Of a DNA stretch of 64,000 nucleotides, positions 8,271 through 17,145 are shown in pieces. Position 1 is the first letter of the stretch; every line of letters starts with the position of its first letter. Source of the DNA: SB21 sp964535295 (lineage in GTDB: Bacteria > CLD3 > SB21); NCBI GenBank assembly GCA_964535295.1, contig CAZHUW010000001.1, positions 1-64,000 on the forward strand, written 5' to 3'. Both the position numbers and the translations under genes were made by a program. The notes below the pieces were generated by a model, which worked only from the letters and a program-made list of their open reading frames with translations, did not search any database and had not been told where the DNA came from.

Positions 8271-8963
8271 CTATTCTAAACGTTTTTCAAAATATTTCTT
8301 TCCTGCGATCAGGATCACGAATTCACCGCGTGGTTCGTGCTTTTCAAAATGAGCTCTTAATTCTTCCGGGCTGCCCTGAATAACTTCTTCAAATTTTTTC
8401 GTTAATTCCCTTGCTATGACCACGTGACGCGGCCCCATATATTCTTCGATCTCCGTCAGTGTTTTCATTACACGATAAGGCGATTCATACAAAATGATCG
8501 TCCGGTCTTCTTCTGCCAGTACTTTCCACGCCGATTGCCGCCCTTTCTTGTGCGGCAGGAATCCTTCAAAAACAAAACTGTCCGTCGGAAGTCCGGAAAC
8601 AGAAATGGCTGCCAGAGCCGCATTAGCTCCCGGAACAGGTACAACGGGTATCCCCTCTTTTCGTGCTTCACGCACAAGCTTAAACGCAGGATCGGATATC
8701 GTCGGAGTTCCCGAGTCGGACACTACCGCAACGGATTTTCCCGACTGAAGCGCCGCGATCATCTCCGGTATCTTTTTGATCTCATTATGTTCAAAAAAAC
8801 TCGTCAATTGGTTAGCGATCTGGTAGTGGTCAAGCAGGATGCGCGTCTGGCGGGTATCTTCGCAGGCGATCAGATCCGCTTCTTTTAAGATACGCAGCGC
8901 CCTCAGTGTGATGTCTTCAAGATTCCCGATGGGCGTGGATACGATGTACAATGTTCCGCTCAT
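8271..8963 (-). CDS. rsmI: 16S rRNA (cytidine-1402-2'-O)-methyltransferase RsmI
   Basis: A 230-residue SAM-dependent tetrapyrrole-methylase-fold enzyme that 2'-O-methylates C1402 in the 30S decoding centre. The family signature is clear: LYIVSTPIGNLEDIT at the N-terminus, ACEDTRQT, SDSGTPTISDP, PVPGANA, and the RELTKKFEE motif near the C-terminus. It lacks the longer C-terminal extension of E. coli RsmI, which is common in other phyla. Its ATG overlaps the stop of rnpA by four bases (ATGA), implying coupled translation. Confidence 0.95.
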   Translation of the reverse strand: MSGTLYIVSTPIGNLEDITLRALRILKEADLIACEDTRQTRILLDHYQIANQLTSFFEHNEIKKIPEMIAALQSGKSVAVVSDSGTPTISDPAFKLVREARKEGIPVVPVPGANAALAAISVSGLPTDSFVFEGFLPHKKGRQSAWKVLAEEDRTIILYESPYRVMKTLTEIEEYMGPRHVVIARELTKKFEEVIQGSPEELRAHFEKHEPRGEFVILIAGKKYFEKRLE

Positions 8964-9301
8964 TTCATTTTCTTCGCTGTTAAAATGATATCTTCTTCCA
9001 GGGCCTTGAAATCAGAGTCCAGTATCGATTGCTGTGAAATGATCAACGTTCTAAAACCCGTAAAATAAGATTTGTTCTTCCTGAAAACTTCTCTGAAAAC
9101 CCTTTTATAATAGTTTCGCGTTACCGCGTTGCCGGTTCTTTTCCCGCACATGAATCCGACCTGCATGGGAACATCTTCCGAAGCCTCTATTGGCGAATAT
9201 AAAAAATAAACAAACCGGCCGGATGCCTTCTTCCCGCCTTGAAATAATTTTTCAATCGTATCCCGCCGTGTAATGATCATTTTTTTTGGAAGCGTTTCCA
9301 T
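8960..9301 (-). CDS. rnpA: Ribonuclease P protein component
   Basis: A 113-residue small basic protein that supports the RNase P ribozyme in 5'-maturation of tRNAs. The family hallmark, an R-N-x-x-K-R motif (TRNYYKRVFREVFR), follows a typical KRTGNAV segment; the N-terminal LPKKMIITRRDTIEKLFQGG region also fits. Its location is unusual: rnpA normally sits between rpmH and yidC, but here it is coupled to rsmI and follows an amidase gene. Sequence divergence is high, as is usual for RnpA. Confidence 0.85.
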   Translation of the reverse strand: METLPKKMIITRRDTIEKLFQGGKKASGRFVYFLYSPIEASEDVPMQVGFMCGKRTGNAVTRNYYKRVFREVFRKNKSYFTGFRTLIISQQSILDSDFKALEEDIILTAKKMK

Positions 9302-9351
9302 AAGCTTATTATTACTCAGAGGAATACAAACTCATTCGGAATTGTGAAAAA

Positions 9352-11160
9352 TTATTTGAATACCTTTATAATACCTTCTTTTATCGCCGTTGCTGCCTTT
9401 TTTTGAAATTTAGGATCAACGATCATCTTTTCCTGATCGGGCAGGGATAAAAAAGCGCATTCCACCAAAACAGCGGGCATTCGTGCATTGCGGCACACGG
9501 CCATATTGCCTTGAAAGATGCCGAAGTCAGGAAGTTTCGTTCGTTTGACCATCGCCTCTTGGATCGATTCCGCCAGCTTCTTGCTTTGCGGATGATAGTA
9601 GATCACTGACGGCCCCAACGCCTGGCTGAAGGGATTAACTCCGTCAGGCGGCGCATTGTGATGGATACTGATGAAAAGGTCGCACTGATTCCGGTTAGCA
9701 ATTTCAACCCGATCATAAAGCGATAGATCCGCTGTTGTATCCGGATGCGTCATGATGACGGTCGCGCCGCCGGATTCAAGTTCTTTTTTCAAAACCAATG
9801 CAACTTCCACATTTGCCTGACGTTCCGTTATACCGCGTGGCCCTGTCGCTCCGATATCTTTAGAATGTCCGGGATCGATACAGATTTTTAAACCGCGCAA
9901 CCCTTTAGCCAATGGTTTGTGCCGGATGGTCCAGATCAAATTAGTCCCGTCATACGCCGCCTCATATCCCCAATGATGCGTGTTTTTTAAGTCTACCGTC
10001 AGCCGGAATACATCATGTTCCGGTTGAGACCATGTTACATTTGATATTTCCGGGTTGTCGTTTTCAAAACGAATCCAGTCAACATCGCTGATCCCGCCGT
10101 ATAAAAACAACTGTAATTGCCGCTCGCCGGTTTGTTCGACTCTAAACGGGATCCGCTCCGACATGAATAACCTGATAACGCTTTTCTGTCCATCCTTCTT
10201 TACGCGGATAACCGGTATAAATGAGCGGGGAACGGCCGTACCTGATGGAAGATAAGCAAGGTTCTTTTCGGGAAGCCAAGCCGCATGCCCGGATGATAAT
10301 TTTAAGCGAATTTGATCGCCCATCGAACCGTCAACGGCGCTTCGGACTCCTTTTGGAAGAAAATAATAATAAGCCCTGCCCGGATCCACGGTCGCATTAT
10401 TTATCTCAGCGGTCAATTCAACAGCGCGCATATCCTCATCGTTCCAAGATGTCAGTTTTGCATTCGAAACGGCCTGCGCGGTATCCCCGTTCTTTATGAC
10501 TGTGAACCGAATCGAAGCGTTGTTCAGTTTTTCCTTCATGAAAAAATTTGCGGTAAATATGCCGGGAACCCGCGCGCGTTTGGTCTTTTTACCGATCCCA
10601 AATACCGATTCACCGAAATTATCCATCAGGTCCGGCTCGGCTTCCGCCATCGCCTGATCCGATTCAATGATAACCCCATCAGAATTTATAACAGAATAAA
10701 AAACCTTTGCTCCCGGCGTCGCGCGGCATTTTAGATGAATCCGGTCACCTGAACGCAAACTGATCGGAATGTTAGGAAAAAGATAATTTGAATCTATCGC
10801 AGCTGTCGCTGAGTCGAGCGCCGGCAAGGGGATTGGAATGATAACCTTTTTTTCGTACAAGTATACTGAGTCTTTAGCGATGATTTTACATTTCAATACA
10901 AAGGTTGAATCGGCGTTTATCTTCAACGGATCGATTCCCACAAAACCGATAAATGCACCGTCATGTGATGCTGCAACGAACTGATCGTTGATATAGAGCT
11001 TTGAATTGGGAATACGGATCTGACCAAGAACGAGCAGGGAGTCTGTAGTGCTCAACAAAATATTCGAACGAGGATAGACCAGGCTTATTGGACGATCCTG
11101 CGCATACAATGAAAAGAGACCGACGGTGAAAATTAACCCCATCGGTATATATGTAGACAT
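9352..11160 (-). CDS. N-acetylmuramoyl-L-alanine amidase (Amidase_3) with long N-terminal region
   Basis: A 602-residue secreted zinc amidase that cleaves the bond between muramic acid and the stem peptide. A signal peptide (ending near LYAQ) is followed by about 400 residues of beta-rich sequence, probably AMIN-like or SH3-like modules that position it on the wall. The catalytic domain starts at about 425. Zinc ligands are His432 (DPGHS), Glu446 and His500 (SIHHN), and the catalytic Glu is in VLVECAF near 577. It follows the small TPR gene by 17 bases and precedes rnpA by 50. Confidence 0.88.
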   Translation of the reverse strand: MSTYIPMGLIFTVGLFSLYAQDRPISLVYPRSNILLSTTDSLLVLGQIRIPNSKLYINDQFVAASHDGAFIGFVGIDPLKINADSTFVLKCKIIAKDSVYLYEKKVIIPIPLPALDSATAAIDSNYLFPNIPISLRSGDRIHLKCRATPGAKVFYSVINSDGVIIESDQAMAEAEPDLMDNFGESVFGIGKKTKRARVPGIFTANFFMKEKLNNASIRFTVIKNGDTAQAVSNAKLTSWNDEDMRAVELTAEINNATVDPGRAYYYFLPKGVRSAVDGSMGDQIRLKLSSGHAAWLPEKNLAYLPSGTAVPRSFIPVIRVKKDGQKSVIRLFMSERIPFRVEQTGERQLQLFLYGGISDVDWIRFENDNPEISNVTWSQPEHDVFRLTVDLKNTHHWGYEAAYDGTNLIWTIRHKPLAKGLRGLKICIDPGHSKDIGATGPRGITERQANVEVALVLKKELESGGATVIMTHPDTTADLSLYDRVEIANRNQCDLFISIHHNAPPDGVNPFSQALGPSVIYYHPQSKKLAESIQEAMVKRTKLPDFGIFQGNMAVCRNARMPAVLVECAFLSLPDQEKMIVDPKFQKKAATAIKEGIIKVFK

Positions 11161-11177
11161 TCGGTTCAGATGTTCTC

Positions 11178-11747
11178 CTAATTTCGTCGGCTCAGTAGGC
11201 TATTGACCCGGTGAAGGGATTCCTTGGCCGATTCGTATTCGGGATATAACTCCAGAGCCTTTTTGTATTCATTTGATGCGCCCAGCCAATCCCCTTGCTT
11301 CTCTTTGATACGACCTAAATTAAAATAAGGATAATGCCTTGCTTCATAGCGTTTGGCTTCTTTGGCGCGCTCGAACCATTGCGCGGCTTCGTCAAAGCGC
11401 TGAAGATTCATCAGATAAGCGCCGATATCGTTGTACGGGTTGCCGAAATCCGGATCTATAGAGATCGCCGTTTCACATTCTGAGATCGCGCCTTCAATAT
11501 CGCCCTCGAAACTCAGCGCCCAACCAAGGAATGTATGCGCCTCGGACGTCGGAAATATTTCAATGGATCTTTTGTAATGTTCGATCGCTTCATGAATCCG
11601 GCCGCTCATTTGAAATTGATACGCCTGATGGAAATAATATTCCGCTTCACGCAACAGCGCGCTGTCATTTTTTCTGAATGTTTCTTCAAACATGGATGTA
11701 TCGGATCGGTAAAAATTCTTGGGAAATGTAGAAACAACGGCAGCCAT
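11178..11747 (-). CDS. Tetratricopeptide-repeat protein (cytoplasmic)
   Basis: About 189 residues with four to five TPR units: AYQFQMSGRIHEAIEHYKRS, AHTFLGWALSFEGDIEGAI, PYNDIGAYLMNLQRFDEAA and PYFNLGRIKEKQGDWLGAS. No signal peptide is seen. The start is uncertain: a TTG at 11753 lies two codons upstream of the ATG used here, and an internal ATG lies at 11693; none has a strong ribosome site. TPR scaffolds mediate protein contacts; the partner is unknown. It lies directly upstream of the amidase gene and may work with it. Confidence 0.8.
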   Translation of the reverse strand: MAAVVSTFPKNFYRSDTSMFEETFRKNDSALLREAEYYFHQAYQFQMSGRIHEAIEHYKRSIEIFPTSEAHTFLGWALSFEGDIEGAISECETAISIDPDFGNPYNDIGAYLMNLQRFDEAAQWFERAKEAKRYEARHYPYFNLGRIKEKQGDWLGASNEYKKALELYPEYESAKESLHRVNSLLSRRN

Positions 11748-11812
11748 TTTCAAGACTATAAATGGACATCAGCGACTGATGGCAGGATAGAGAGTTGGGT
11801 TTCCGTGATTAG

Positions 11813-12580
11813 TCACATCGCCGGCAGAATTGTTTTGATCAATACTTTCATGTTTTTCGGCATTTCCGGACGTCCTCCCATCAACATGCCGCCTGCAGGC
11901 ATTCTTCCTCCCCCCATCCCGCCCGGTATCTGTCCGCCAAAATCCGGTTTTTTAAACTCACCCGTTTCCAACCAGATACTGACCGGCTTCCCGGATGCCG
12001 CATTGATGGCAAAAGGAATATTATCAGAAGATCTCAAAGGAACTTTTAACTCGTAGAACATACCGTCTTTCTGATGAGTAAGTTTTACAGCAATGCCGGT
12101 CAATTCGTATAAGGTCAGTCTCGTCCGGTCTAATTCACCGGGACCAATGATCTCCACTTCATTTAATTGTTTTTTTGTTCTTTCGTCAAAATGTGCACCA
12201 ATTTCCTGACGACCATCAGGAGGCAGCATTGGCATACCGCCGCTCCCTCCAATAGGATACCGTATACCTAGAATCTTGTTTCCAGTTCCGGCAGAATCAA
12301 ACCACACCGTAAAACCCATGGTCAAGATCTGCATGGCAACGCTTCGGTCGAGCGGCGCAATACCCAAATAAATAAAATCCTTGTCAGAGGCGATGCCAAC
12401 GGCCATTTTTGCATCTCTAATGATTTCCATTTTATTCTTTTCCCATTCATCGTCCATTCCGTCTATCTTTATACTGCTTTCGTTCCAATAACTGATCATT
12501 GAGACAGGGTGAGAGCATCCTGTATTTAATTCAATTAACAGGACCAAGAATCCAAGAGCCACCGGCTTCGCTATTTTCAT
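11813..12580 (-). CDS. Lipoprotein with a CBM9/DOMON-like domain
   Basis: I choose the ATG at 12580, preceded by GGAGAAGG, over the ATG at 12625. This gives a clean lipoprotein signal with lipobox L-N-T-G-C. The mature part begins with an IKIDGMDDEWEK motif, the usual opening of CBM9-like domains that cover secreted sugar- or haem-binding proteins. It ends in a glycine/methionine-rich tail (repeated G-G-M, G-R-M-P). The ligand is unknown. The tail has low complexity and may be unstructured. A terminator separates it from the upstream TPR gene. Confidence 0.7.
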   Translation of the reverse strand: MKIAKPVALGFLVLLIELNTGCSHPVSMISYWNESSIKIDGMDDEWEKNKMEIIRDAKMAVGIASDKDFIYLGIAPLDRSVAMQILTMGFTVWFDSAGTGNKILGIRYPIGGSGGMPMLPPDGRQEIGAHFDERTKKQLNEVEIIGPGELDRTRLTLYELTGIAVKLTHQKDGMFYELKVPLRSSDNIPFAINAASGKPVSIWLETGEFKKPDFGGQIPGGMGGGRMPAGGMLMGGRPEMPKNMKVLIKTILPAM

Positions 12581-12655
12581 TGCCTTCTCCGCTTTTTTGA
12601 TCAACAAAATCTGATCATTAGACATGAATTACTGAAAAAAGTTGAATAAGATAGT

Positions 12656-12688
12656 AAAAAAAAAAGCGAAGTGGGGATCTTCGCTTTT
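12656..12688 (-). terminator. Intrinsic terminator after the secreted TPR gene
   Basis: On the minus strand AAAAGCGAAG and CTTCGCTTTT form a 10-bp stem with a 7-base loop, followed by a long T run. Confidence 0.85.
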
Positions 12689-12709
12689 AAATTTCACCAT
12701 ATCAAAACA

Positions 12710-13666
12710 TTACTCTTCTAACTTTGACTTTGCTTCGTCTGCCTGTGAACCGTTTGGAACCAAAGCCAAATAGCGCCGGTAATGATCCTTCGCTTCCTGT
12801 TTCATATTCTTCTTCTCACAACATTTGGCCAGATTAAATACGGATGGAGCAAATTTGGGATCGGTGATAATGGCCTTCCTGTAACTTTCAATCGCTTCAT
12901 CTATTTGATCGTTAGCCAAATACCCGTCACCAAGACTGTCATAGGCGTTCGCGTTGCCCGGATCGTATTCGACCATTTTTTTGAAATGCTGTATCGCTTC
13001 CTCATATCGTTTTTGTTTCAGATACAAGTAGCCAAGCCGGTGATGGGACCCTGGCTTTTTGGGTTCAACCGAAATGGCTTTCTTATAATATTCTTCGGCA
13101 GCACTCGGGTCGTCCTCTTGGTCATATACAAAAGCAAAGCCCATGTAACCGCGATACGCATTCAATTTCAAAAGCGCTGCTGCCTGTAATTTCGCCTTGT
13201 CTTTACTGCCGCCCATGATACCGGGCGCCATGACGTAGAACTGCAGTAAGCCGTTTCTGGCATCGGGATTATTCGGATCGAGTTCAACGGCCTTCTCCAG
13301 TTCACTTTTGATCCTCGGTGCCAGCAGCGCTTGTTTAATGACATTGCTCTGCATGGCCTTTGCACCCAAGGCGCTTGACAGAATCAAATGATATTGGGCG
13401 TTGTTTGGATCTGCATCTATCGCTTTTTCGAGGTATTCAACGGCCTTATCTACATCTCTTTCGAACCTGAGATAGATCGATCCTACATAGTAATTCGCCT
13501 CCGCATGATAGCTTGATTTAGCCAATAAGCTCTCAAAGATGCTCTTGGCTTCTGAAAATTTGCCGTCATTAAATAATTGACGGCCGCGCTCAAGCTCGGT
13601 CTGTGCTTGCAGGCTTGGGATCATTATGGACAAACTCAGGGCAAGATAACACAATACAACTTTCAT
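12710..13666 (-). CDS. Secreted tetratricopeptide-repeat protein
   Basis: A 318-residue protein with a signal peptide (MKVVLCYLALSLSIMIPSLQAQ) and about seven TPR units across its length. Recognisable units include ARQLFNDGKFSEAKSIFE-like, YYVGSIYLRFERDVDKAVEYL, HHRLGYLYLKQKRYEEAIQHF, AYDSLGDGYLANDQIDEAIESY and NLAKCCEKKNMKQEAKDHY. It should be a periplasmic scaffold. It is a single-gene unit between two terminators. No catalytic domain is present, and the partner is unknown. Confidence 0.85.
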   Translation of the reverse strand: MKVVLCYLALSLSIMIPSLQAQTELERGRQLFNDGKFSEAKSIFESLLAKSSYHAEANYYVGSIYLRFERDVDKAVEYLEKAIDADPNNAQYHLILSSALGAKAMQSNVIKQALLAPRIKSELEKAVELDPNNPDARNGLLQFYVMAPGIMGGSKDKAKLQAAALLKLNAYRGYMGFAFVYDQEDDPSAAEEYYKKAISVEPKKPGSHHRLGYLYLKQKRYEEAIQHFKKMVEYDPGNANAYDSLGDGYLANDQIDEAIESYRKAIITDPKFAPSVFNLAKCCEKKNMKQEAKDHYRRYLALVPNGSQADEAKSKLEE

Positions 13667-13704
13667 CGTTTACGTCCTTAAAATTTGTTCCTAAATTGCT
13701 CAAG

Positions 13705-13738
13705 CAAAAAAAAAGCGAGTTACCGGAGTATCTCGCTT
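13705..13738 (-). terminator. Intrinsic terminator of the efflux operon
   Basis: On the minus strand AAGCGAG and CTCGCTT (13713-13719 with 13732-13738) pair around a 12-base loop, followed by nine T. Confidence 0.85.
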
Positions 13739-13762
13739 AGTTCCATTGGTTAAATCTAATAT

Positions 13763-15013
13763 TTATTCAAATCGCAAAGATTCTATCGGATCAAGTTTTG
13801 CCGCTTTGGAAGCCGGCCACATACCGAAGATGATCCCGATAAAACTACAAAAGATCAATCCGGCAACCGCCCAATCATACGGTATCGTCACAGGGACATC
13901 CACAAGGAAACTGACTATATTACCGATCGCAACCCCTACACCGATACCGATGAACCCGCCGATCTCGCATAAAACAACCGCTTCGATCAGAAATTGTAAC
14001 AAAATATCTTTTTGTTTTGCTCCGATGGCCTTGCGGATCCCGATCTCTTTGGTGCGTTCCGTTACGGAAACAAGCATAATATTCATGATGCCGATACCCG
14101 CCACGATCAAAGCGATACCTCCCATCGCGATCGCAACAAGACGGATAACTGCGGTCATTTCCCCAAAGGCGCGTACCATACTGTCGTTTGAGAATATATC
14201 AAAATCATCTTCATCAAGCGGTTTTACGCCGCGGGCAATGCGTAGGACACCTTTCACTTCTTCTATCAAATCTTCCAGATTCACTCCGGCACGCGCTTTG
14301 ACAGTGATATTGACGGAACGGTCACGCCCATCCGAGTCCTTGAGACCAAATTGTTGAACAAAAGCAGAAATTGGAATGCAAGCGCTGTTGTCTCCGGATC
14401 CGGACGGTGTATCGCCTAACTCCTCATACACGCCGATAACCGTATATTTCTGGCCGCCGATTTTTACGATCTGATCGATCGGATCTTTAAACGGAAAAAG
14501 CTTATTGACAATTCGTGATCCTATGACGATGACCTTTCGTCCAACTTTAACGTCTTCATCCGTTATAAATCGGCCGACGCCGACCAATTGATTATTGTTG
14601 ATCTGGAACTCGGGCGTGCCGCCGGCAAGTGACACGTTTGGATTCGTTTTCAAATCCTCATGGGCTAGTACTGCGGGTTGTTCCCACAATTCTGCCCCGA
14701 CCAATTCCGCTCCTTTGACTTTTTCACGGATCAGATTCGCCTGTTCGATCGTCAGCGGTTTGCGCCGCATGATCTTGCGCCAGTTTTGCCCGGGGCCGCC
14801 GATCGCGGGCCATTTCTGAACCTGGAATGTATTGGAGCCTAACCGGCTCAGATCGCTGTCCATTTTCGCTTTGATAACGGCAATACCCGTCATCACTGCA
14901 ATAATAGAGGCGACGCCGGCAACAACGCCGACCAAAGTTAGAAAAGAGCGAAGTTTATTTGTTATCACGGCGTTGAACGCCATCTTAACATTTTCACCGA
15001 GATCAATTTTCAT
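13763..15013 (-). CDS. MacB-like ABC transporter permease (second of two)
   Basis: A 416-residue FtsX/MacB-type permease. It has an N-terminal helix (about 17-40), a large periplasmic domain, and three C-terminal helices. The conserved cytoplasmic loop reads VTERTKEIGIRKAIGAK, and the C-terminus ends DPIESLRFE. With the neighbouring ATPase, adaptor and TolC it should form a tripartite efflux system. The same fold and ending occur in the permease immediately upstream, so two distinct permeases probably pair as a heterodimer. It is the last gene of the operon, with a terminator at 13705-13738. Confidence 0.9.
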   Translation of the reverse strand: MKIDLGENVKMAFNAVITNKLRSFLTLVGVVAGVASIIAVMTGIAVIKAKMDSDLSRLGSNTFQVQKWPAIGGPGQNWRKIMRRKPLTIEQANLIREKVKGAELVGAELWEQPAVLAHEDLKTNPNVSLAGGTPEFQINNNQLVGVGRFITDEDVKVGRKVIVIGSRIVNKLFPFKDPIDQIVKIGGQKYTVIGVYEELGDTPSGSGDNSACIPISAFVQQFGLKDSDGRDRSVNITVKARAGVNLEDLIEEVKGVLRIARGVKPLDEDDFDIFSNDSMVRAFGEMTAVIRLVAIAMGGIALIVAGIGIMNIMLVSVTERTKEIGIRKAIGAKQKDILLQFLIEAVVLCEIGGFIGIGVGVAIGNIVSFLVDVPVTIPYDWAVAGLIFCSFIGIIFGMWPASKAAKLDPIESLRFE

Positions 15014-15033
15014 GTTTTTTTTTGTTTTAACAA

Positions 15034-15101
15034 GCCACCAAGACTCAAAGACACAAAATTAATGATTAATAAAATTCTTCGTGTCTTAGTGCCTTCGTGG
15101 C
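15034..15101. repeat. Palindromic intergenic repeat between the two permease genes
   Basis: GCCACCAAGACTCAAAGACA and onward (15034-15060) is an imperfect inverted repeat of 15073-15101, which ends TGCCTTCGTGGC. The centre is an AT-rich 12 bases. The CACCAAGACAC-type arms are a pattern seen dispersed in many environmental genomes. Here the element sits inside an operon, where the RNA would fold into a long hairpin. Confidence 0.65.
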
Positions 15102-15110
15102 AAAATTTAG

Positions 15111-16349
15111 TTATTCATAACGTAACGCATCGATCGGATCCAACCGCGATGCTTTTAATGCCGGTAAAAAACCGGATAAAATACCAACCAGGATTGCAAT
15201 AAAAATGGCGACCATGATCACGCCAAAAGATAATTGCGCAGTAAAGAAAACATTGATCACATAACTGATAATGTAGGATAGGATGAGTGCAATGATACAT
15301 CCAATCATACATATCATCGCGGCTTCAAAAAGGAATTGAACGAGAATAGTTCTTCGTTTGGCGCCGATCGCTTTTCTGATACCTATCTCGCGGGTCCTTT
15401 CAGTCACCGACACGAACATGATATTCATTACCCCGATTCCGCCAACAAAAAGTGAAATACTGGTGATCAGAACGCCGACCAATCCGACCACACCCATGAT
15501 CTGATCATAAATCTTGGTAAAAGTGTCCTGCCGGTTGATGGAAAAATTCTCAAAGGCCGTTGGTTTGAGTTTTCTGATCTTACGCATGGATCCAGTGATT
15601 TCCTCTGCCGTATCCTCCATGTGGTTCATGTCCTTTACTTTGACCGCAAGCTGGAGTCCCCGTGAACGGCCAAAAGATTTTAAAAAAGTCGAGATTGGAA
15701 TCGCAACCTGTGCATCCAGGTTAGGGCCGCCAAGACCGCCAAGAAACCGGCCTTGTTTTTCCATCACACCGACGATCTTGAAATTATACGAGCCCACCCT
15801 CAGTTTCTTTCCGATCGGATCGATATTCTCGAACAATTTTTGTTTAACGTCATAACCAATTACGCAGATATATTTTGAATTCTCTACGTCGAGATTCCCA
15901 ACAAATCTGCCAACCTCAGGCACCGCCGACGATGTGAACAATTCTTTTTCAGTGGTTCCACGCACAAATATATCATCCAGCGTTTTTGACTCGTATTTGA
16001 CCGGTCTGACTGTGCCGACGCTGGGGTTGACAGCGACCACTTTATCGCCTAAGGCTTTTTCCAGTTTTTGTGCTTCTTCGAATGTGATCTGCGGCCGGTT
16101 ACGGTATTTCCACCAATCGTCCATAATGATCCACGGATGTTTGGAAACATAAAGTACATCCGTTCCAAGAGCGGATAATTGGGATTGGAATGAATTCCTC
16201 ATACCCACCATAACGGTCATCGTTGTGGAAACGGCCGTGATGCCGATAACGATACCTAGAGTAGTCAGAAAACCGCGGGCCTTATTAGCCCGTATCGCAT
16301 TGATGGCTATTCGGAAAGCTTCCAATGTTTCGTAAAATAAACGTCTCAT
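15111..16349 (-). CDS. MacB-like ABC transporter permease (first of two)
   Basis: A 412-residue FtsX/MacB-type permease with the same plan as its downstream partner. It has a first helix near 20-40 (GFLTTLGIVIGITAVSTTMTV), a periplasmic domain, three C-terminal helices, the VTERTREIGIRKAIGAK loop, and an ending of DPIDALRYE. It follows the ATPase gene by 32 bases. Together with 13763-15013 this replaces the usual single fused MacB polypeptide. The substrate is unknown; macrolides, lipids or peptides are possible. Confidence 0.9.
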   Translation of the reverse strand: MRRLFYETLEAFRIAINAIRANKARGFLTTLGIVIGITAVSTTMTVMVGMRNSFQSQLSALGTDVLYVSKHPWIIMDDWWKYRNRPQITFEEAQKLEKALGDKVVAVNPSVGTVRPVKYESKTLDDIFVRGTTEKELFTSSAVPEVGRFVGNLDVENSKYICVIGYDVKQKLFENIDPIGKKLRVGSYNFKIVGVMEKQGRFLGGLGGPNLDAQVAIPISTFLKSFGRSRGLQLAVKVKDMNHMEDTAEEITGSMRKIRKLKPTAFENFSINRQDTFTKIYDQIMGVVGLVGVLITSISLFVGGIGVMNIMFVSVTERTREIGIRKAIGAKRRTILVQFLFEAAMICMIGCIIALILSYIISYVINVFFTAQLSFGVIMVAIFIAILVGILSGFLPALKASRLDPIDALRYE

Positions 16350-16381
16350 AGGATTCTTGTTATGATCGTTAATAATTATTG

Positions 16382-17098
16382 CTATGCGTCGACCAAGACC
16401 TTCTTAAATACTTTGCGTCCATTTATCTTCTCATCTATTTCAACACAGCCGTCTTTAAGACGGACCACACGGCGCGCGTGGGAAGCAATGTCTTCTTCGT
16501 GCGTAACCAAAATGATCGTGTTGCCCGCTTTGTAAAGATCTTCAAAGACACCCATGATCTCTTCGCCGGTCTTCGAATCAAGATTTCCGGTAGGTTCGTC
16601 TGCAAGAATAATCGAAGGATTATTTACCAGAGCCCGCGCGATGGCCACGCGCTGACGCTGACCGCCTGATAATTCATTCGGTTTGTGCCGCATACGCGCA
16701 GAAAGACCGACTTTCTCTATCGCATCCAACGTTGCTCGCCGGCGTTCGGTTGCATTCACTCCGGCATAGATCATCGGAAGTTCGACATTGTGAAAGACAT
16801 CCGAGCGCGGAATGAGATTAAAATTTTGAAAAACAAAGCCGATCCGCTTGTTCCTGATCTCGGCTAACTGATCATCGGTCAACCGCGCCACATCCTGACC
16901 TTCAAAGAAATATTCACCGGCTGTAGGAGTGTCCAAACAACCGATCATATTCATCATGGTCGATTTTCCCGATCCTGAAGGGCCCATCAGCGCGATATAT
17001 TCGTTTTTTGCGATCGTCATCGAAACCCCGCGAAGCGCGTGAACCTCTTCCGAGCCGATCGTATAAACTTTGGTGATATTTCTGATGTCGATTACCAT
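16382..17098 (-). CDS. ABC transporter ATP-binding protein, MacB/LolD type
   Basis: A 238-residue ATPase energising the split MacB-like pump. It shows Walker A (GPSGSGKST), the signature LSGGQRQRVAIARAL, Walker B followed by DEPTGNLDSKT (the exact pattern of the MacB/LolD/FtsE group) and the H-loop VTHEED. Length is standard for a stand-alone nucleotide-binding subunit. It lies in the order adaptor, ATPase, permease, permease. Confidence 0.93.
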   Translation of the reverse strand: MVIDIRNITKVYTIGSEEVHALRGVSMTIAKNEYIALMGPSGSGKSTMMNMIGCLDTPTAGEYFFEGQDVARLTDDQLAEIRNKRIGFVFQNFNLIPRSDVFHNVELPMIYAGVNATERRRATLDAIEKVGLSARMRHKPNELSGGQRQRVAIARALVNNPSIILADEPTGNLDSKTGEEIMGVFEDLYKAGNTIILVTHEEDIASHARRVVRLKDGCVEIDEKINGRKVFKKVLVDA

Positions 17099-17145
17099 AA
17101 CTAAAGCCTTGTGTTGATCTCGTACGTTAGCTGTTGTTTTTATTG

